DNA of 64,000 nt, from NCBI GenBank assembly GCA_030248195.1, contig JASAND010008723.1:1-64000 (forward strand). Direction: 5' to 3'. The translations under genes and the position numbers were made by a program. The notes under the pieces were generated by a model. The model ran no database searches. It saw nothing but the letters and a program-made list of their open reading frames with translations, and was not told where the DNA came from. The DNA is from Trissonchulus latispiculum. Taxonomy: Eukaryota > Nematoda > Enoplea > Enoplida > Ironidae. Positions within the stretch are counted from its first letter, which is position 1, and each line of letters starts with the position of its first letter. Positions 10,911 through 22,657 of this stretch are shown in pieces.

Positions 10911-12429
10911 AAAATCAACTTGTGGGCAACTGGTCGCAAGCAGGGACTTTGCTTTAGTTTATGGTTTTAAGGTTTAGTATATGGTTCTCTTGCAGATAGT
11001 CCAGCTATGTTGCAGCCTAGGTTGTTGGATCATGCCGTAGATCTTGGAATAACATTCTGGTCAAACATAAAGACATCAACACACTGTAGCATAACTACTC
11101 AAAAAAGCAAATATAGTTTCTGCTTGCAATTTCTGAACATCTTTTGAAATTTGGTATGGAAACTTTTGGTTAAAATGTTTAATATGTACATAGCTATGCA
11201 TGGCAGAAGTACCAAAATGATATCTTTGAGAAATTTCTTCCGCCTTCTTCATGAAAAAATTGAAGCCGGTAGGCTCTAAGTTACACCACTTTATGATGTT
11301 GATATCCTCTTATGCAGGGGATTTTAAGAGTTTAAGAGTTGCAGTTTTATTAATTTTGCAGTTGGCAAGTGATCCAAACACCGCTGTAAAGGTTAGAACG
11401 TGATCACTCTATTTATTTTATCACAGCAGACTGCAGAATCAGATAAGATTAGTTTTTCAGATTACAGATTTTTAGATGATATGTAAGGTATACAGAACTA
11501 CTTAGTTGACCGAGTGACATTGTTAGATTCTATTTGGTGGATCCTTATCGCAGGAAAAGTTATCCAAGTTGATATCACTGTTCACCAGAACTTCATACTC
11601 AATTAACATATCCAGTGGCACCAAAAATTGGTGAAAAGTGGGACTTTTTGCTTCTGCAAGCAAACTTACTGAAGTCAAAACCGTTCATAACCTACAACAT
11701 CTCATTTTTAGGCCAGAAGAGACAACAACCAAAATTTGACAAAGTATAATGAAAAGGATTTAAAAGGTAAAAGGCTTTAACTACAGCACCACCGCTACTA
11801 CTAAAAATGGCGCAACGTAACACTAACCCTGGCTGCTATGGAAATTTCTGCATATACAGTCAGCTTTCGCCACACTTTAGAATTGAAATACTTTTGAGTT
11901 TCTTTCCCAAAAAACATTCAAAACTAACTAAAACTATTTTTAGCTGCATATATGCCTAGAAAGTCTTGGGCACTTTATGGAATTTAGTTTACTAATCGCA
12001 CAAAATTCAACGGACATTTCCTTCCAACGTCTTTACAATGAAACTGTTACACGTATACAATTAGACGGCCGCCGAAAAACCGAATTTTTTCCGTTTTTGG
12101 CCAAAAGATCGGGAAAAATCCGAATTCTTTGGGGATGAGGGACCCCTGTGGGGGGAGCGTGAGCTCCTGGTCTAAGGAGGGTGAACCCCACCCCACCCCA
12201 AACCCCTCCAAGCACGTGCATGGTTTAGGTTTCGGCTTAGGAACGTTGGAAGATGTAGACATTTCAAACTCACAATAGACTAACTATATTCAGAACCTTG
12301 GCATTGGGTTCATATTCAAAGCCGAATTCTGGTATAGACTAATTCCTTCGCTTTTCCAAAAACATTACTTGATTATCTGACGGTTTATGCTTAAATGTCT
12401 TGAATAAGTATTTAAGTTAGTCGTTAGTC
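10911..12429. other. Intergenic between copies 1 and 2; no gene seen
   Basis: No coding sequence recognised. 12140-12200 is a local C/G-rich patch (GGGGTGGGGT on the minus strand) of unknown nature. Confidence 0.4.
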
Positions 12430-12435
12430 TTTATT
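12430..12435 (-). terminator. Poly(A) signal AATAAA, copy 2
   Basis: AATAAA on the minus strand, about 17 nt after the stop codon of copy 2. The 3' flanking sequence around it is partly alignable with that of copies 3, 4 and 5. Confidence 0.6.
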
Positions 12436-12451
12436 GCTTCCGGTCTTTCAT

Positions 12452-12529
12452 TCAAGCTTCATTCACTGTAGTCACCGCAAAATCGTTGTCGGTAAAGGGC
12501 ATTTTCGGCACATCGTTCGTTCCATTAAT
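12452..12529 (-). CDS. Tetraspan family copy 2, exon 3 (C-terminus)
   Basis: Acceptor TTATAGCAG precedes 12529. 25 codons plus TGA encode a hydrophilic end with KMPFTDNDF and the terminal TVNEA. It aligns with exon 3 of copies 4 and 5. Too short for ordinary ORF finding; supported by conservation, phase 0 and position. Confidence 0.83.
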   Translation of the reverse strand: MNGTNDVPKMPFTDNDFAVTTVNEA

Positions 12530-13356
12530 CTGCTATAACATACACTCTAATTACCAGTGACGGGTTTGTTTCCCATTTTTTTAAACATGAAGTAAAGAGA
12601 ACGAGGCAATGGTCTTGATCATGTTAATAAATGCGAATTCCAGTGAAAGTTATTTATCTCATCTGTTCATCTCTAATATGGCAAAAATGTTAACCTTAGA
12701 GTCTGCCCTCACAAGACAGGTTTTAAATGAATAGCATGGGGTCATGGTAGATGGTCTGGAAGGTCAACTTTTACTGAGTCTGCAATCTACATCCTGAGAC
12801 CAAAGTTTATCCTAATATCTTCACCTGATTAAGATTGTTGTTATCAACAAACTTTTAGACCATTTTCAACACAGATGTTAAAAGTATGGGTTAAGTCGGC
12901 AGATATAGGTATGTTTTTGGTAGTCTCCTTTACATATAGCCTTGCAGCCAATGAGCTTGAAGGGCATGGAAGGTTTAAAAGTTGGTTAGACCTGTTTAAC
13001 CTCAAGCTATTCTACAGCCATGCCGTTATTTGAGGGGAAAGAAAATGAAAGAAAAAGGGACATTTTCTTTAAATAAAGAAAAAGAAAATGCTCCTTCAAT
13101 TTCATAATTTGATTAATAGCTTCATGCTGTGCTAAGTCTAAACTATTGGTAACACTTGCACTTTTCATTTTCACCTATGCTTAGCGTACATATTTTCGGC
13201 TTCACATCTATTGTTTATATCACTGACACTGACAGCTGTCCAATCTTAACTTGCGCTATTGAAATTTTCTTCCTTCCCAAGAAAAAGAAAAAGAAAATGA
13301 AAGAAAATTTAAAGAAAACAGCATGGCTGTACATCTGAACGGTAATGATTATATAC
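12530..13356 (-). other. Intron 2 of copy 2
   Basis: Bounded by GAG|GTATAT and TTATAGCAG. Contains purine stretches of the GAAAAAGAAAATG type at 13036-13090 and again at 13278-13315. No other feature. Confidence 0.6.
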
Positions 13357-13550
13357 CTCATTTTGTTGGTGATAGCCAACGACTGGTCCATCATCCATGG
13401 GAGTGTAACCACCAGGACAGGAAATCACGCACGTGAGAAATGGTGAGACGCAGGAGAAATGACATGGACCTTGCGCATCGGGTCGACAATTGGCCAACTT
13501 CTGTAGATACGGTTTCAGGATCAAAAGCAGATGCAATGAGAAAAGGAGAA
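13357..13550 (-). CDS. Tetraspan family copy 2, exon 2
   Basis: 194 bp: two bases completing a split codon, then 64 codons. The acceptor is TGTTTCAG|TTCTCC at 13550 and the donor is GAG|GTATAT below 13357 (phase 0). It encodes the end of TM4 (LLFSLHLLLIL), the motif PYLQKLAN and a cytoplasmic tail with cysteines in PCHFSC and TCVISCPGGYTP, ending GYHQQNE. Length and phases are identical in copies 2-5, which is the main reason for believing the exon. Confidence 0.87.
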
Positions 13551-14124
13551 CTGAAACACAAAATTGGAGCCTTAACCATGCTAAAATATACCAGCAGCAA
13601 CGTCAGGAGGCAGGACGTTTTTAAGCAGGACAGATACTATACTATGACTCTACCTGAATTATGAGTTGCTCTGTCTCATTTAGAGATAAGGGTTTTACCA
13701 AGAGTCCATGATATTCTTCTATATACTAGAAGAAAAGTAAGCCACAAAAGGGCTTGTGCCCTTCATTCTAGAAGGGATATTTTAACGTTTACGGCTGTTT
13801 GGTTCCACAATTTACCTGAATTTCTGGAAACAGAGAGAAATCTACACCAATTCAAGTCGACCAATTTAATAAACACTTTCACCAGAGGGATTATCTCAGC
13901 AATTTGGTTCAAAAAATATATATATACTTTCTAGAAGCTACCTTGAAACACTTTTGAAATAAATATACCGAAGTTTCTATTTCTAGTCTTTGGTCAGTCT
14001 TTAGTAGTCTCCTGCTTGTTCACTACTTCAGCTAGCAACGGAAAAAGATACGAATTCGTGAAAACGTCCTCATTTTTTAAATCTAACTGCCTGATTTAGT
14101 TAGGAATTCAGTTAGGAATAAAAT

Positions 14125-14640
14125 TTATGGGTATGTCAACTTTAACTCCACGGCGAGTGCAGAAGGTTTCCGGAAAGTTTGGATTTGTCTCGAAATATTT
14201 TTCAACTTTTGAGACATTTTGTCTCGAAAGATTTTCAACTTTCGAGACTTTTTGAAAATCTTTTGAGACATTTCGCGAATTTGTCTAGATTTTGCAAAAA
14301 CTTGTTTCGAGACTTCGTAAAATATTTCTAGACAACTAAAAATCTTTCGAGACAAATGAAAATGTTTCGAGACAAATAAAAATGTTTCGAGACAAATGAA
14401 AATGTTTCGAGACAAACGAAAATATTTCGTTCGAGAAGTTTTAGAAGAGTCTCGAAATATAAAATGTCTCGAAAGATGAGAAGTCTCAAAACATAAATGT
14501 CTTAAAATATATGGGTATGTTATGTTAAATTCCACAGCGAGTGAAGGTTTCCGGAAAGTTGACGATTTCTCTAGAGATATTTCGAGATACTTTGAGAACT
14601 TCCGAGACATTTTGTCCTCGAACATTTTGACATCAAGACA
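14125..14640. repeat. Minisatellite of CGAGACAAATGAAAATGTTT type
   Basis: Head-to-tail degenerate units of about 20-22 bp built on TTTCGAGACAAA. They are bordered on both sides by GGGTATGT...CGAGTG(CA)GAAGGTTTCCGGAAAGTT. An inverted relative lies at 22205-22600 at the other end of the same intron. The long minus-strand frame here is a by-product of the repeat. Confidence 0.7.
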
Positions 14641-14769
14641 GAAATTCTAAGAATTTTTGTTTCAGTCGGAATTTGCTTTTTCATGTTCAATTTAATGGCA
14701 AACATTTTTCAGACCAGCTTTCTGCCTGCCGTCAAATTTACTGTAAAGCATCATGTTTAGTCAAGTTTA

Positions 14770-15120
14770 ATTACTTTCCGGCTTCCCTTTCGCTGGAACT
14801 TACAGCGAAAGGAAGCTGGAAGCTTGCAAAAGACCAGCTTTAGCTTATACTGGACTAAGGAAAAGTTGAACGAAAAGCGGACAACAGATTCGTGTTTACG
14901 ACCCCCAAAACCCCCATAAACAGCTTTCCAGTAAAATGGGAGGCAATTAGTTCTTGGTTTTTCTTGTTTCCCACTTGAAAAATCTTGCGAAAACTCTTAT
15001 TGTTCGAAATCGAAAATTTCGCGATATTTGAACTCAGCTTGGAAAACATACCCATACCAAATCTTAGCTCGATTGGTCAGATTTCAGGATTTTAGACCTG
15101 GGAGGGGGTTCCTGAAAAAT
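14770..15120. mobile_element. Half of a foldback element
   Basis: Shares TCAGCTTGG.(A/C)GAAAACATACCCATACC-type sequence and a GACCTGGGAGGGGGT end with the right arm of the element at 61395-62060. The matching left arm is missing, so this is a truncated copy. A short hairpin on CCTTTCGCTGGAA lies at 14783-14815. Confidence 0.5.
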
Positions 15121-15559
15121 GCGAACTTGCCTCAGTATATCGGCAAGGTATAAACTTGTCGTTAAAATGAAGTAAACTGGCAAGAATCAAGTCGTCATTC
15201 TGATGTATTTCTTCAGCCCGAATTAACCATTGGCATTTATAACTGTAAAGTTTGTGAAACGCTTATCGGATCTCTTTAGCTTTATACTTTAACTCTTTAA
15301 CTTTATACTCTATACTTTAACTATTTATAGTTAGGGATAAAGTTAAAGAGATCCCACTTATCAATCAAGCAATATTTATAAGTATTAATTAATGACTATG
15401 TATTTCCAAAAGAGTGACTTTCGCAGTTGTGTTTAGACGGAATGACCACTGAGAGGTTTTTTACACCGCTTTGATTTCTGATGTCAAAGGCTGCGTATGC
15501 GTTGTCTGTCCCGCTATAAGTAAAACTTTAAATAAAATACACAATCCAAGAAGCTGGAA

Positions 15560-16196
15560 CGGGTCTTTCCCATTAGCCCCCCCATAGCTCTGATGAAGTG
15601 CCGAAGAAGCACAATTTGACTGATTGAGTTGAAATTTGGTGGAGGTAGGTTTTCGGACCTGCTGATTTCAAAAATGCAAAAATTTTAAAATTTTAAAAAA
15701 ATTTGAAAAATTTAAAAATTTAAGTTTGGTAAGGGGGGACCAAGGGTAACCGAAAAATTTTTTGAAAAAATTTTGCTGAAAACTTTCGTACAGGGGTTTT
15801 CTGGGGTGCTGATCACGAATCTGAAATCGGTTTTTCGATTCAGCTTTTTTTAGTTCAGGATAAGCTTACATCGTAAGCTTAAAACTTTAGCTAATATTAA
15901 GCTAACGAAAAGCTGAATCGAAAAACTGATTTCAGATTCGTGATCGGCACCCAAGAAAACCCCTGTACGCAAGTTTTCAACAAAATTTTTTTCAAAAAAT
16001 TTTTTGGTTCCCCTTGGCCCCCCCTTACCAAACTTAAATTTTTAAATTTTTCAAATTTTTTAAAATTTTTAAATTTTCGCATTTTTGAAATCAGCAGGTC
16101 CGAAAACCTGCCTCCACCAAGTTTCAACTCAATCAGTCAAATTGTGCTTCTTCGGTACTTCATCAGAGCTATGGGGGGGATAATGGGAAAGACCCG
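15560..16196. mobile_element. Foldback element with 300-bp arms
   Basis: Left arm 15560-15860 and right arm 15905-16196 are near-perfect reverse complements (CGGGTCTTTCCCATTA at the tips). The loop carries ATAAGCTTACATCGTAAGCT, itself a palindrome, followed by TAAAACTTTAGCT. The same core is in the element at 61395-62060. No coding capacity. Confidence 0.85.
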
Positions 16197-16806
16197 CTGG
16201 AACTGCAGTTTGTTTATTAGAGTAGTCTGAGGCCTGAGCTACTACGATTGGAGTAGTCTCTAACTATCAATCATGAGAGCTACTTTTTCTTGCAAGGTTT
16301 TTCTGACTTAAATATTAATAATCAGAAATATGTTTTAATCGCATTGCAACTAGGTCAAAATAAATCAAGGTTTTTCTGTCACCTTTTTAGTGTGTCTCAA
16401 CACAACTTTTGAAACACTGTCCTCCAAAAATTTAAGTTAGAATTAGAAGTGACAAGTTAGTTAATCCTTTCATTTCAGCAGGAACTAGCTTTTAGAAATA
16501 AGAAATTGGCCACATCAGCATGACAGGGACAAGCTTGCTGAAAAACCAAAGAAAGTAAAGTTGCAGATTTGAGAGTGTAATAATTTCATATTAGAGGCGC
16601 TATAGTATCCAGCAGACAACTATGTACATTGTCCATCAGTGCAGGTTATTCAACTTTTATATGTAGGGATGCCTTTTCTCATTTTCACGCATTCCGACAT
16701 TCATTCATTTAGCTCTTTCAGTTATCAAATTGCTACAACTTTTGACCTTTGCATTTGCAAGTCATTTCCAACACAAGGTTCCCAAGAAGAAGAATTGACA
16801 ATGTCT

Positions 16807-17904
16807 ATGTCGCAGCATAGAGTGAAACTGCGCCCAGTGACATACTGAACTAGCACATAGTGGGACTTCACTATGTGCGCGCACGGAGTGAGACTACCGT
16901 ATCCCTTTGTATATGTATATAAAAGGGAGAGAAAGTGTAGTGTTGTGTGCGCCCAGAGTGTAACTACCGTAATTGTATACTTACTTATACTTAATACTAA
17001 TATACTTAATACTTATATACTTCATTATTTATATACTTAATAAATTACTTAACCTACTAAACCAACTATCCTTACTTAACTTACGTACTAACTAACCTTT
17101 ACTTAATCTAATCAAATTTAAAATTAATGTACTCAAGTAAATCCAGTCTTTATTTGAAACCAAGCCAGACTTTTTTATTTCAAATCAAACCATTCTTAAT
17201 TCGGCATTCTTAAAAGCAGTTATATACAAGTGTTACTTATTACAAAATATGCTGCTATTATCTCACTTTGTGCTGCACTTGATGTTATTTTTGACACAAC
17301 AACATTTAGAAGAAGTGCAGCCAGTTTTACATTGACACAGATCCTGATTTATTACTATAGGAAGTTTCTTTCCTAATAAATAATAACTTAATAACTTAAT
17401 ATATAGCTTGAATAACTTAATTTAGATTTTAACTACTTTAAAATTAGGCACGTTACTTTAAAAATAGAGTAAATAAAAACAAATCTAAATGTTGAAAATG
17501 CGCACGTTGCTTTAAAAACAGAGTAAATTTTAAACAAATCTAGAAGTTGAAAAGTTGTATAGTTACAACAGTACAGTTTTTTTAAAAATACATGACCGAC
17601 GAGAACTGTCTAAAAATAAATTGAGTATGAGTGGACACGGATAACTTAAATTCTGTGGATCAATAATATAGTCTAGTGTCATTTAGTGTCCTTTGTTTTC
17701 TCATTTTACACAGTACATACAGTTACGGTAGTTTCACTCTGGGCGCACACGACACTACACTTTCTCTCTCCGTTTTCCAATTTCACACAATACAAATATA
17801 CAAAGGGATACGGTAGTCTCACTCCGTGCGCGCACATAGTGAAGTCCCACTATGTGCTAGTTCAGTCTGTCACTGGGCGCAGTTTCACTCTATGCTACGA
17901 CATC
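16807..17904. mobile_element. Foldback element with 185-bp terminal inverted repeats
   Basis: The tips read ATGTCG(C/T)AGCATAGAGTG. The arms 16807-16985 and 17718-17904 contain GCGCCCAGTGACA, a GTGCGCGCAC palindrome region and GGGATACGGTAGT. The centre is AT-rich with TACTTAATA repeats and no long ORF. A non-autonomous transposon. Confidence 0.85.
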
Positions 17905-19132
17905 TACATTAGATCCAACCCCCTTGTCTATACTACATAAGTGTATGCGAAACATATATATATATATTCATTCGCATCCGAATTCATAACAGCTGACTTT
18001 ATGCTTTCAGTGTAGTAGACTTGTGACAAAGTCCTGGCAGTGTACTTCCAGAGTCAACCTTTTCTGAGAAAGCAGAAACAAGAAGCATATAACCACTGAA
18101 CTAAAGAGAGTATAAATGTGAATTAAGAAGCTTAGAATGAAGTCTGATGAGACACAATTTATCAACAAATGTATTTTATTTTTCCATGGATTACAAAATA
18201 ACTTTTATTTTCTGTTTGCAAGAAACAAGTATTAATTAGGGAAGAAACAGTTAATGGATGCAAAAGACTGAAACGGCGCTAATCTGTATTTGTATACTTT
18301 TGAGCAATGGTTTCTGAATAGTTAATGTATGCTTAACGAAGACCTAAAGACCCAACTTAACCCTCTTCCCCTTTAATTTGCAAATTGTACATGCACTTGT
18401 TCGGAGTAACCGCATATGCAATATACGGAAATCGATCAGTAATGAGATTGTTTTGATCAGTTTGTAACTAAAATACTAAACTAAACTAAAATTTTTTGCA
18501 TTTTTAAAATATATGCTTAAAGTTTAACTTTCCAAGGTATTATTTCAGTTAGCAATAGTTTATACATACTAATTGTGATTTAACATTCCAAATTAAAAAT
18601 TAACTTGAACCACTAAAATAGTTTAAAATAAAATTTATAATTTGAACACCACTAACTATGAAACTTGTTCAAATTTTTATTGCAGATGGGTCATCATCAC
18701 CCAGGTAACCCTGCCATTTTTATTTCACCTTTTAAATATATTAATTCAGTCGCCCCATTTTAGAAATTTCCTCCCAAATCAGTTTGTGAGAAATAGCTAA
18801 AACGATCCCGAATCCTATTTCAGTTTTTATGAAATTGTACTGTTAAAGTAAGAGCACGAAAGTAAGCAAAACGAGATCCTGCAGTTCACCATCCTTCTTA
18901 ACATTTTTAGAGTATAATTTATTTTTATCGTCATTAACTTAATTTCTAAAAAGCCATTAATTAATTTAGCCGCACATTAATTTAACCTTTCCTGTGTCTA
19001 CGTGGTAGGATATTCATGGCCGGCTACCAGGTTTAAACCATGGTTGGTTGGTTAAAGAGTTAAAGTTCAGGATATCGTTTAAAATGTGTGTGGGTGTTGG
19101 TTTATGGAGATGCCAATAATAGAAATGTTGGT
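17905..19132. other. Copy 2 intron 1 interior; no feature
   Basis: AT-rich sequence. A short AT dinucleotide run at 17955-17968 and ACTAAACTAAA repeats near 18480. No gene seen. Confidence 0.4.
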
Positions 19133-20368
19133 TTAAGGGGGGGGGGGGTCGCCGGGTACCAAATTTTATAGTCACCGATTTCGCTCATTTTTGGCTATAA
19201 TATACCCCCATATGTGTCCAAAAACAAGACAAATTTTTAGAGTCTGGGGTCAATCCAGATAAGAGATATTGCAGTTCAAATCCCTACAATTTAGTATTTA
19301 CGCCACCATGCCTCGATGAGGATTTCGAAGTCGTGTGCACATAGGATGACAAAAGACTACGGCATGGCCAATAGATCATATTGAAGCCTCTATCTTGGGC
19401 TATTTATTGCTGTGCAAATGACAATGATACGCCAAGCACCGAGCGAGAAACGGCGTTTGAACGATTTGCTCAAGCTCCTTCCGACTGTTATTTACTTCAA
19501 ACTTTAACGCGCTCTAACTTTCTCATACTGCTTTGTAGAGAGTTCGTGCGAGAAGATAAAATGTTCAGGACATTGAGAGCTTCAATTTGATGTAAAATTA
19601 GGCTATATTTGAAAACTTTGAAAATTTGCCATTTTTTGACTATAGGCTTCCGTCATCGCACTGAGGCATGCGTCCACAGTTAAACACCAGCAATTTCAGT
19701 GAAACACACGCACACATCTTCCTTTCATATGTGCAAATTGGCACATCGAATTCGGTTGGGATATCTCTGCTTACACCTGACATATGGACCATTATATTCA
19801 AAAATTTGAGAAAATGGCGTATTTTGAGGCAAAACGCCAACGCGGTGACCAAAAGTGTGATCTACTCCCAATCAGCAGCAGAGATTGTGCGTATGCAAAT
19901 TGAAGCTCTATTTGTGTACTGTGTTAATATCTATACGCGAAATTTGTGCAGTAAATGGTTAGTTCAGGGCATGACGAAACATTTCTTCGGTGGCATTTTT
20001 GTAAGTCAGAATTTAGCAAAAACCGACTTCATCCAAATTTGAAAATTTCTAGAAAATCGCAGAGCTAACGAAAAAACACCTCATATAGATATTAACACGC
20101 TACCTAGTCCAGATTAACATTTTGCCCAGTTATAGCTCATTTGCTCTTGCACAGCGCTCAAACTTTTGGTCACCGCAAAATTTTCGTAACTTTTTTGTTT
20201 TCCTATGTTTAACACATGTCGAGGTCACCTTTGGAGGACAATCGTGAATGATAGGGAAAGTTTTGCAACAAACGCAACTGTCTTGTTTTGGGGACCCATG
20301 GGGACTACAAAATATGTGAAAATGAGAAAAATCGGAGATGGTCGAAAATTCGCGAGCCCTCCCCTTAA
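19133..20368. mobile_element. TTAA-flanked element, family 1, copy a
   Basis: Ends GGGGGGGGTCGCC.. and ..GCGAGCCCTCCCC (rough TIRs) are flanked by TTAA at 19133-19136 and 20365-20368, the target used by piggyBac-type elements. About 1.23 kb and clearly homologous end to end to 41785-42998. Short frames occur in both copies, but no transposase domain is visible. Lies in intron 1 of copy 2. Confidence 0.8.
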
Positions 20369-21139
20369 AACCAACCAAGCTTGGCTTTGCAAAATAAAGC
20401 TTGGTTTAAGATGGTACGTTTAAGATTATAAAATTTGTAAAGGTGAAGACGAAGGTGAAGGTTATGAAGAAGAAAATCTGAAGTCAGGGCGATGGTGGAC
20501 CAATAAGCAAGCTAACCAACCAAGCTTGGCTTAGCAAAACATAGTTTGCCTTAAGAATATAAAATATGAAAAAGTATAGGTATTGTCGTGTATGAAACCC
20601 TGGTGCTAGATTCACAATGACAGACCGTTAGATTGCAAGTTGTTGTCAAAGGTGTGTGATGTCCGCATGTTGAATTAAGAATTGTTGTGTTATATTCCAC
20701 TCTAAGTGCGCATTCAGATCCGCTAAATAAAGCTAAAAGGTTTCCTACGAACTGGCGTTTATTCCAATAAACAATACAAAAGAATATAGACAACTCAGAA
20801 ATTAGATTTCAGGCATGAAATAAAAGAACTACTCTAACTCACGCTACAAAATGGCAGACATGGACTCACTGTTGGACCGACCTACCCACAGCACGGGACT
20901 ACCCCAACTGATAGCGTTCCGCCATCTTGAACTGGTTCACAATTATCAGTCACGTTTGAGCCACGAAATTAGCTAATGATAATTTTACCTTGATTATTCA
21001 TGAAATATTTCGGTTTCGATTCAAACTCATCTACCGTATAATTAGGCCTAGCACACATATATTTCATATATTCTGCATGTATACCGAAGATAGTGAGGGT
21101 GTGCCAACAACCAAGCCTTAGCAAAATAAAGCTTGGTTC
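20369..21139. repeat. Dispersed AGCTTGGCTTAGCAAAATAA-type repeats
   Basis: A hairpin-forming motif around AACCAAGCTTGG(C/T)...AAGCTTGGTT occurs at 20372-20412, 20514-20552 and 21109-21136. It comes with GATTATAAAATTTGTAAAG and GTGAGGGTGTGCCAA sequences that reappear at 21920-22000. This indicates one older repeat into which the GC-rich element at 21140-21918 inserted. Confidence 0.55.
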
Positions 21140-21918
21140 AGAGTTGGCGCCGGGTCCGGGTACCCGCGGGCCGGGCCGGGTCCGGGTCCAACTTTAGGAC
21201 CCGCTGGTCCGGGTACCCGCGGGTCCAAATCCGGGTCCGGATCCAAAATTCTGAACAAAACTGGATTTTGGTACATTTAGGGATGTTAAAGTATTACAAT
21301 TTGTTGTATTTCCAATAAAAGGTTGGTGGAACCAGTGTGTTAGGCATTGAGATACAATGGTTAGTTGTCCAGCTGAGGTCATACTGATGTAATGCTGCTC
21401 TGCTGGGATAGAAACACAATATGTAGTAACTAGAATTGGAAGTAGAAAGAAATATGACAACTCGAATTGATAAGTTAGCATAAAGTTTTGCAATGCACGC
21501 AAAACTTAATCTAGTAAACAAGCTCAAGGACATTGTTTCAAATACAAGCCACCAAAAATTCGTTCACATTCTTTCCTCCAAAGCATTCTAACTATCCGAA
21601 GGGCAGTCTCACACTGTCTGTGGACTATCACAAAACTGGTACTGCTTTTGTTAGCCCTAGCACTCAAAATTGTCGCGAGGAGTGAAATAAGTCAACCTAA
21701 ACCTTATCACATGTTTTATTAGCTACTGAGCTATTACAGTAGTAACGTTGCAGTGAAATTTAAGAATGCAGTGAAATTTAAGAATGCAGTGAATGTTTAT
21801 GCAAACTGGTTCGTTTTTTAGAACCGGGTACCCGGATCCGGGTCTGGGCGGGTCCGGGTTCGGCCTAACGGGTCCGGGTCCGGGCCGGGTCCGAAAATTT
21901 GGACCCGGAGCCAACTCT
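21140..21918. mobile_element. MITE with GGGTCC-rich ends
   Basis: Tips AGAGTTGGC...GCCAACTCT. Both ends are packed with GGGTCCGGGTACCCGCGGG-like words, very GC-rich against AT-rich surroundings. The middle is ordinary AT-rich sequence without a convincing gene. Confidence 0.75.
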
Positions 21919-22204
21919 GGCTTTGTTTAATAAGATTATAAAAGTTGTAAAGCTGTGGTCATGAAGAAGTTAGTGAGGGTGTGCCAAGAACCATGTTTGT
22001 TGTTTGTAGTTCTTTGAATAAAATCAACTGAGCGGGGGGTCCTGAAGTCAAGATGGCTAGGTCTAGGGTTGATTCTGGATGTGTTAGGACAGTGTTTATG
22101 TCTGGGTTAGGATTTGTTAGGAATATTAATGATATGCTTGAATCGTGTATCAGTGGTCCGCAATTTACCGTCATTGTCATTTTAAATCTCGCAATAGTAA
22201 TACA

Positions 22205-22600
22205 CATAATAAGTGTCTCGAAAGTTGTTGAGTGTCTCGAAAGTTGTTGAAAGTCTCAAAAGTGGAAAACTTCACAAAAGTTTAATATGTCTCGAAATAT
22301 TTGCAATGTTTCTTGAAAGTTTAAAATATTTCTAAAAAGTTCGAAATGTTTCTAGAAAGTTTAAAATATTTCTAGAATGTTTCTAGAAAGTTAGAAAGCT
22401 TTCTAGAAAGTGTGAAATTTGTCCGCATGTTTCGAGACATTTTTCAAATATTTCCAGAAAGTTTTAAAATGTTTTGAGACAATTTTGACTTTCAATTTTG
22501 CAACTTTCGAGACATTTGGTGACAACTTTCGAGTCGTTTTTTCTCAACTTTCCGGAAACCTTCTGCACTCGCCGTGGAGTTAAAGCTGACATACCCATTA
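22205..22600. repeat. Minisatellite of TTTCTAGAAAGT / TCTCGAAAGTT type
   Basis: Degenerate 15-22-bp units, ending in CTTTCCGGAAACCTTCTGCACTCGCCG. The end sequence is the reverse complement of that at 14135-14170. It lies just inside intron 1 of copy 2, about 60 bp from the donor. Confidence 0.65.
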
Positions 22601-22657
22601 CCGTCACCTTCACATGCCGAACTACAATACAAATACTGAATAAATTTCCTTCCTTAC

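Noticed and set aside
12033..12262. Minus-strand frames with Pro/Gly-rich peptides
   Set aside because: Reflect a short C/G-rich patch; no conservation or domain.
14125..14625. 166-codon minus-strand open frame
   Set aside because: Falls entirely on the CGAGACAAA minisatellite; the peptide is a low-complexity by-product of the repeat.
15897..16230. Frames of 76 and 96 codons on both strands
   Set aside because: Opposite strands of one foldback arm made of A/T runs.
19668..20042. Transposase for the TTAA family 1 element
   Set aside because: The homologous frame in the second copy (42326-42673) is similar in protein, as expected from DNA homology, but neither shows a catalytic DDD/DDE pattern and both are about 120 codons.
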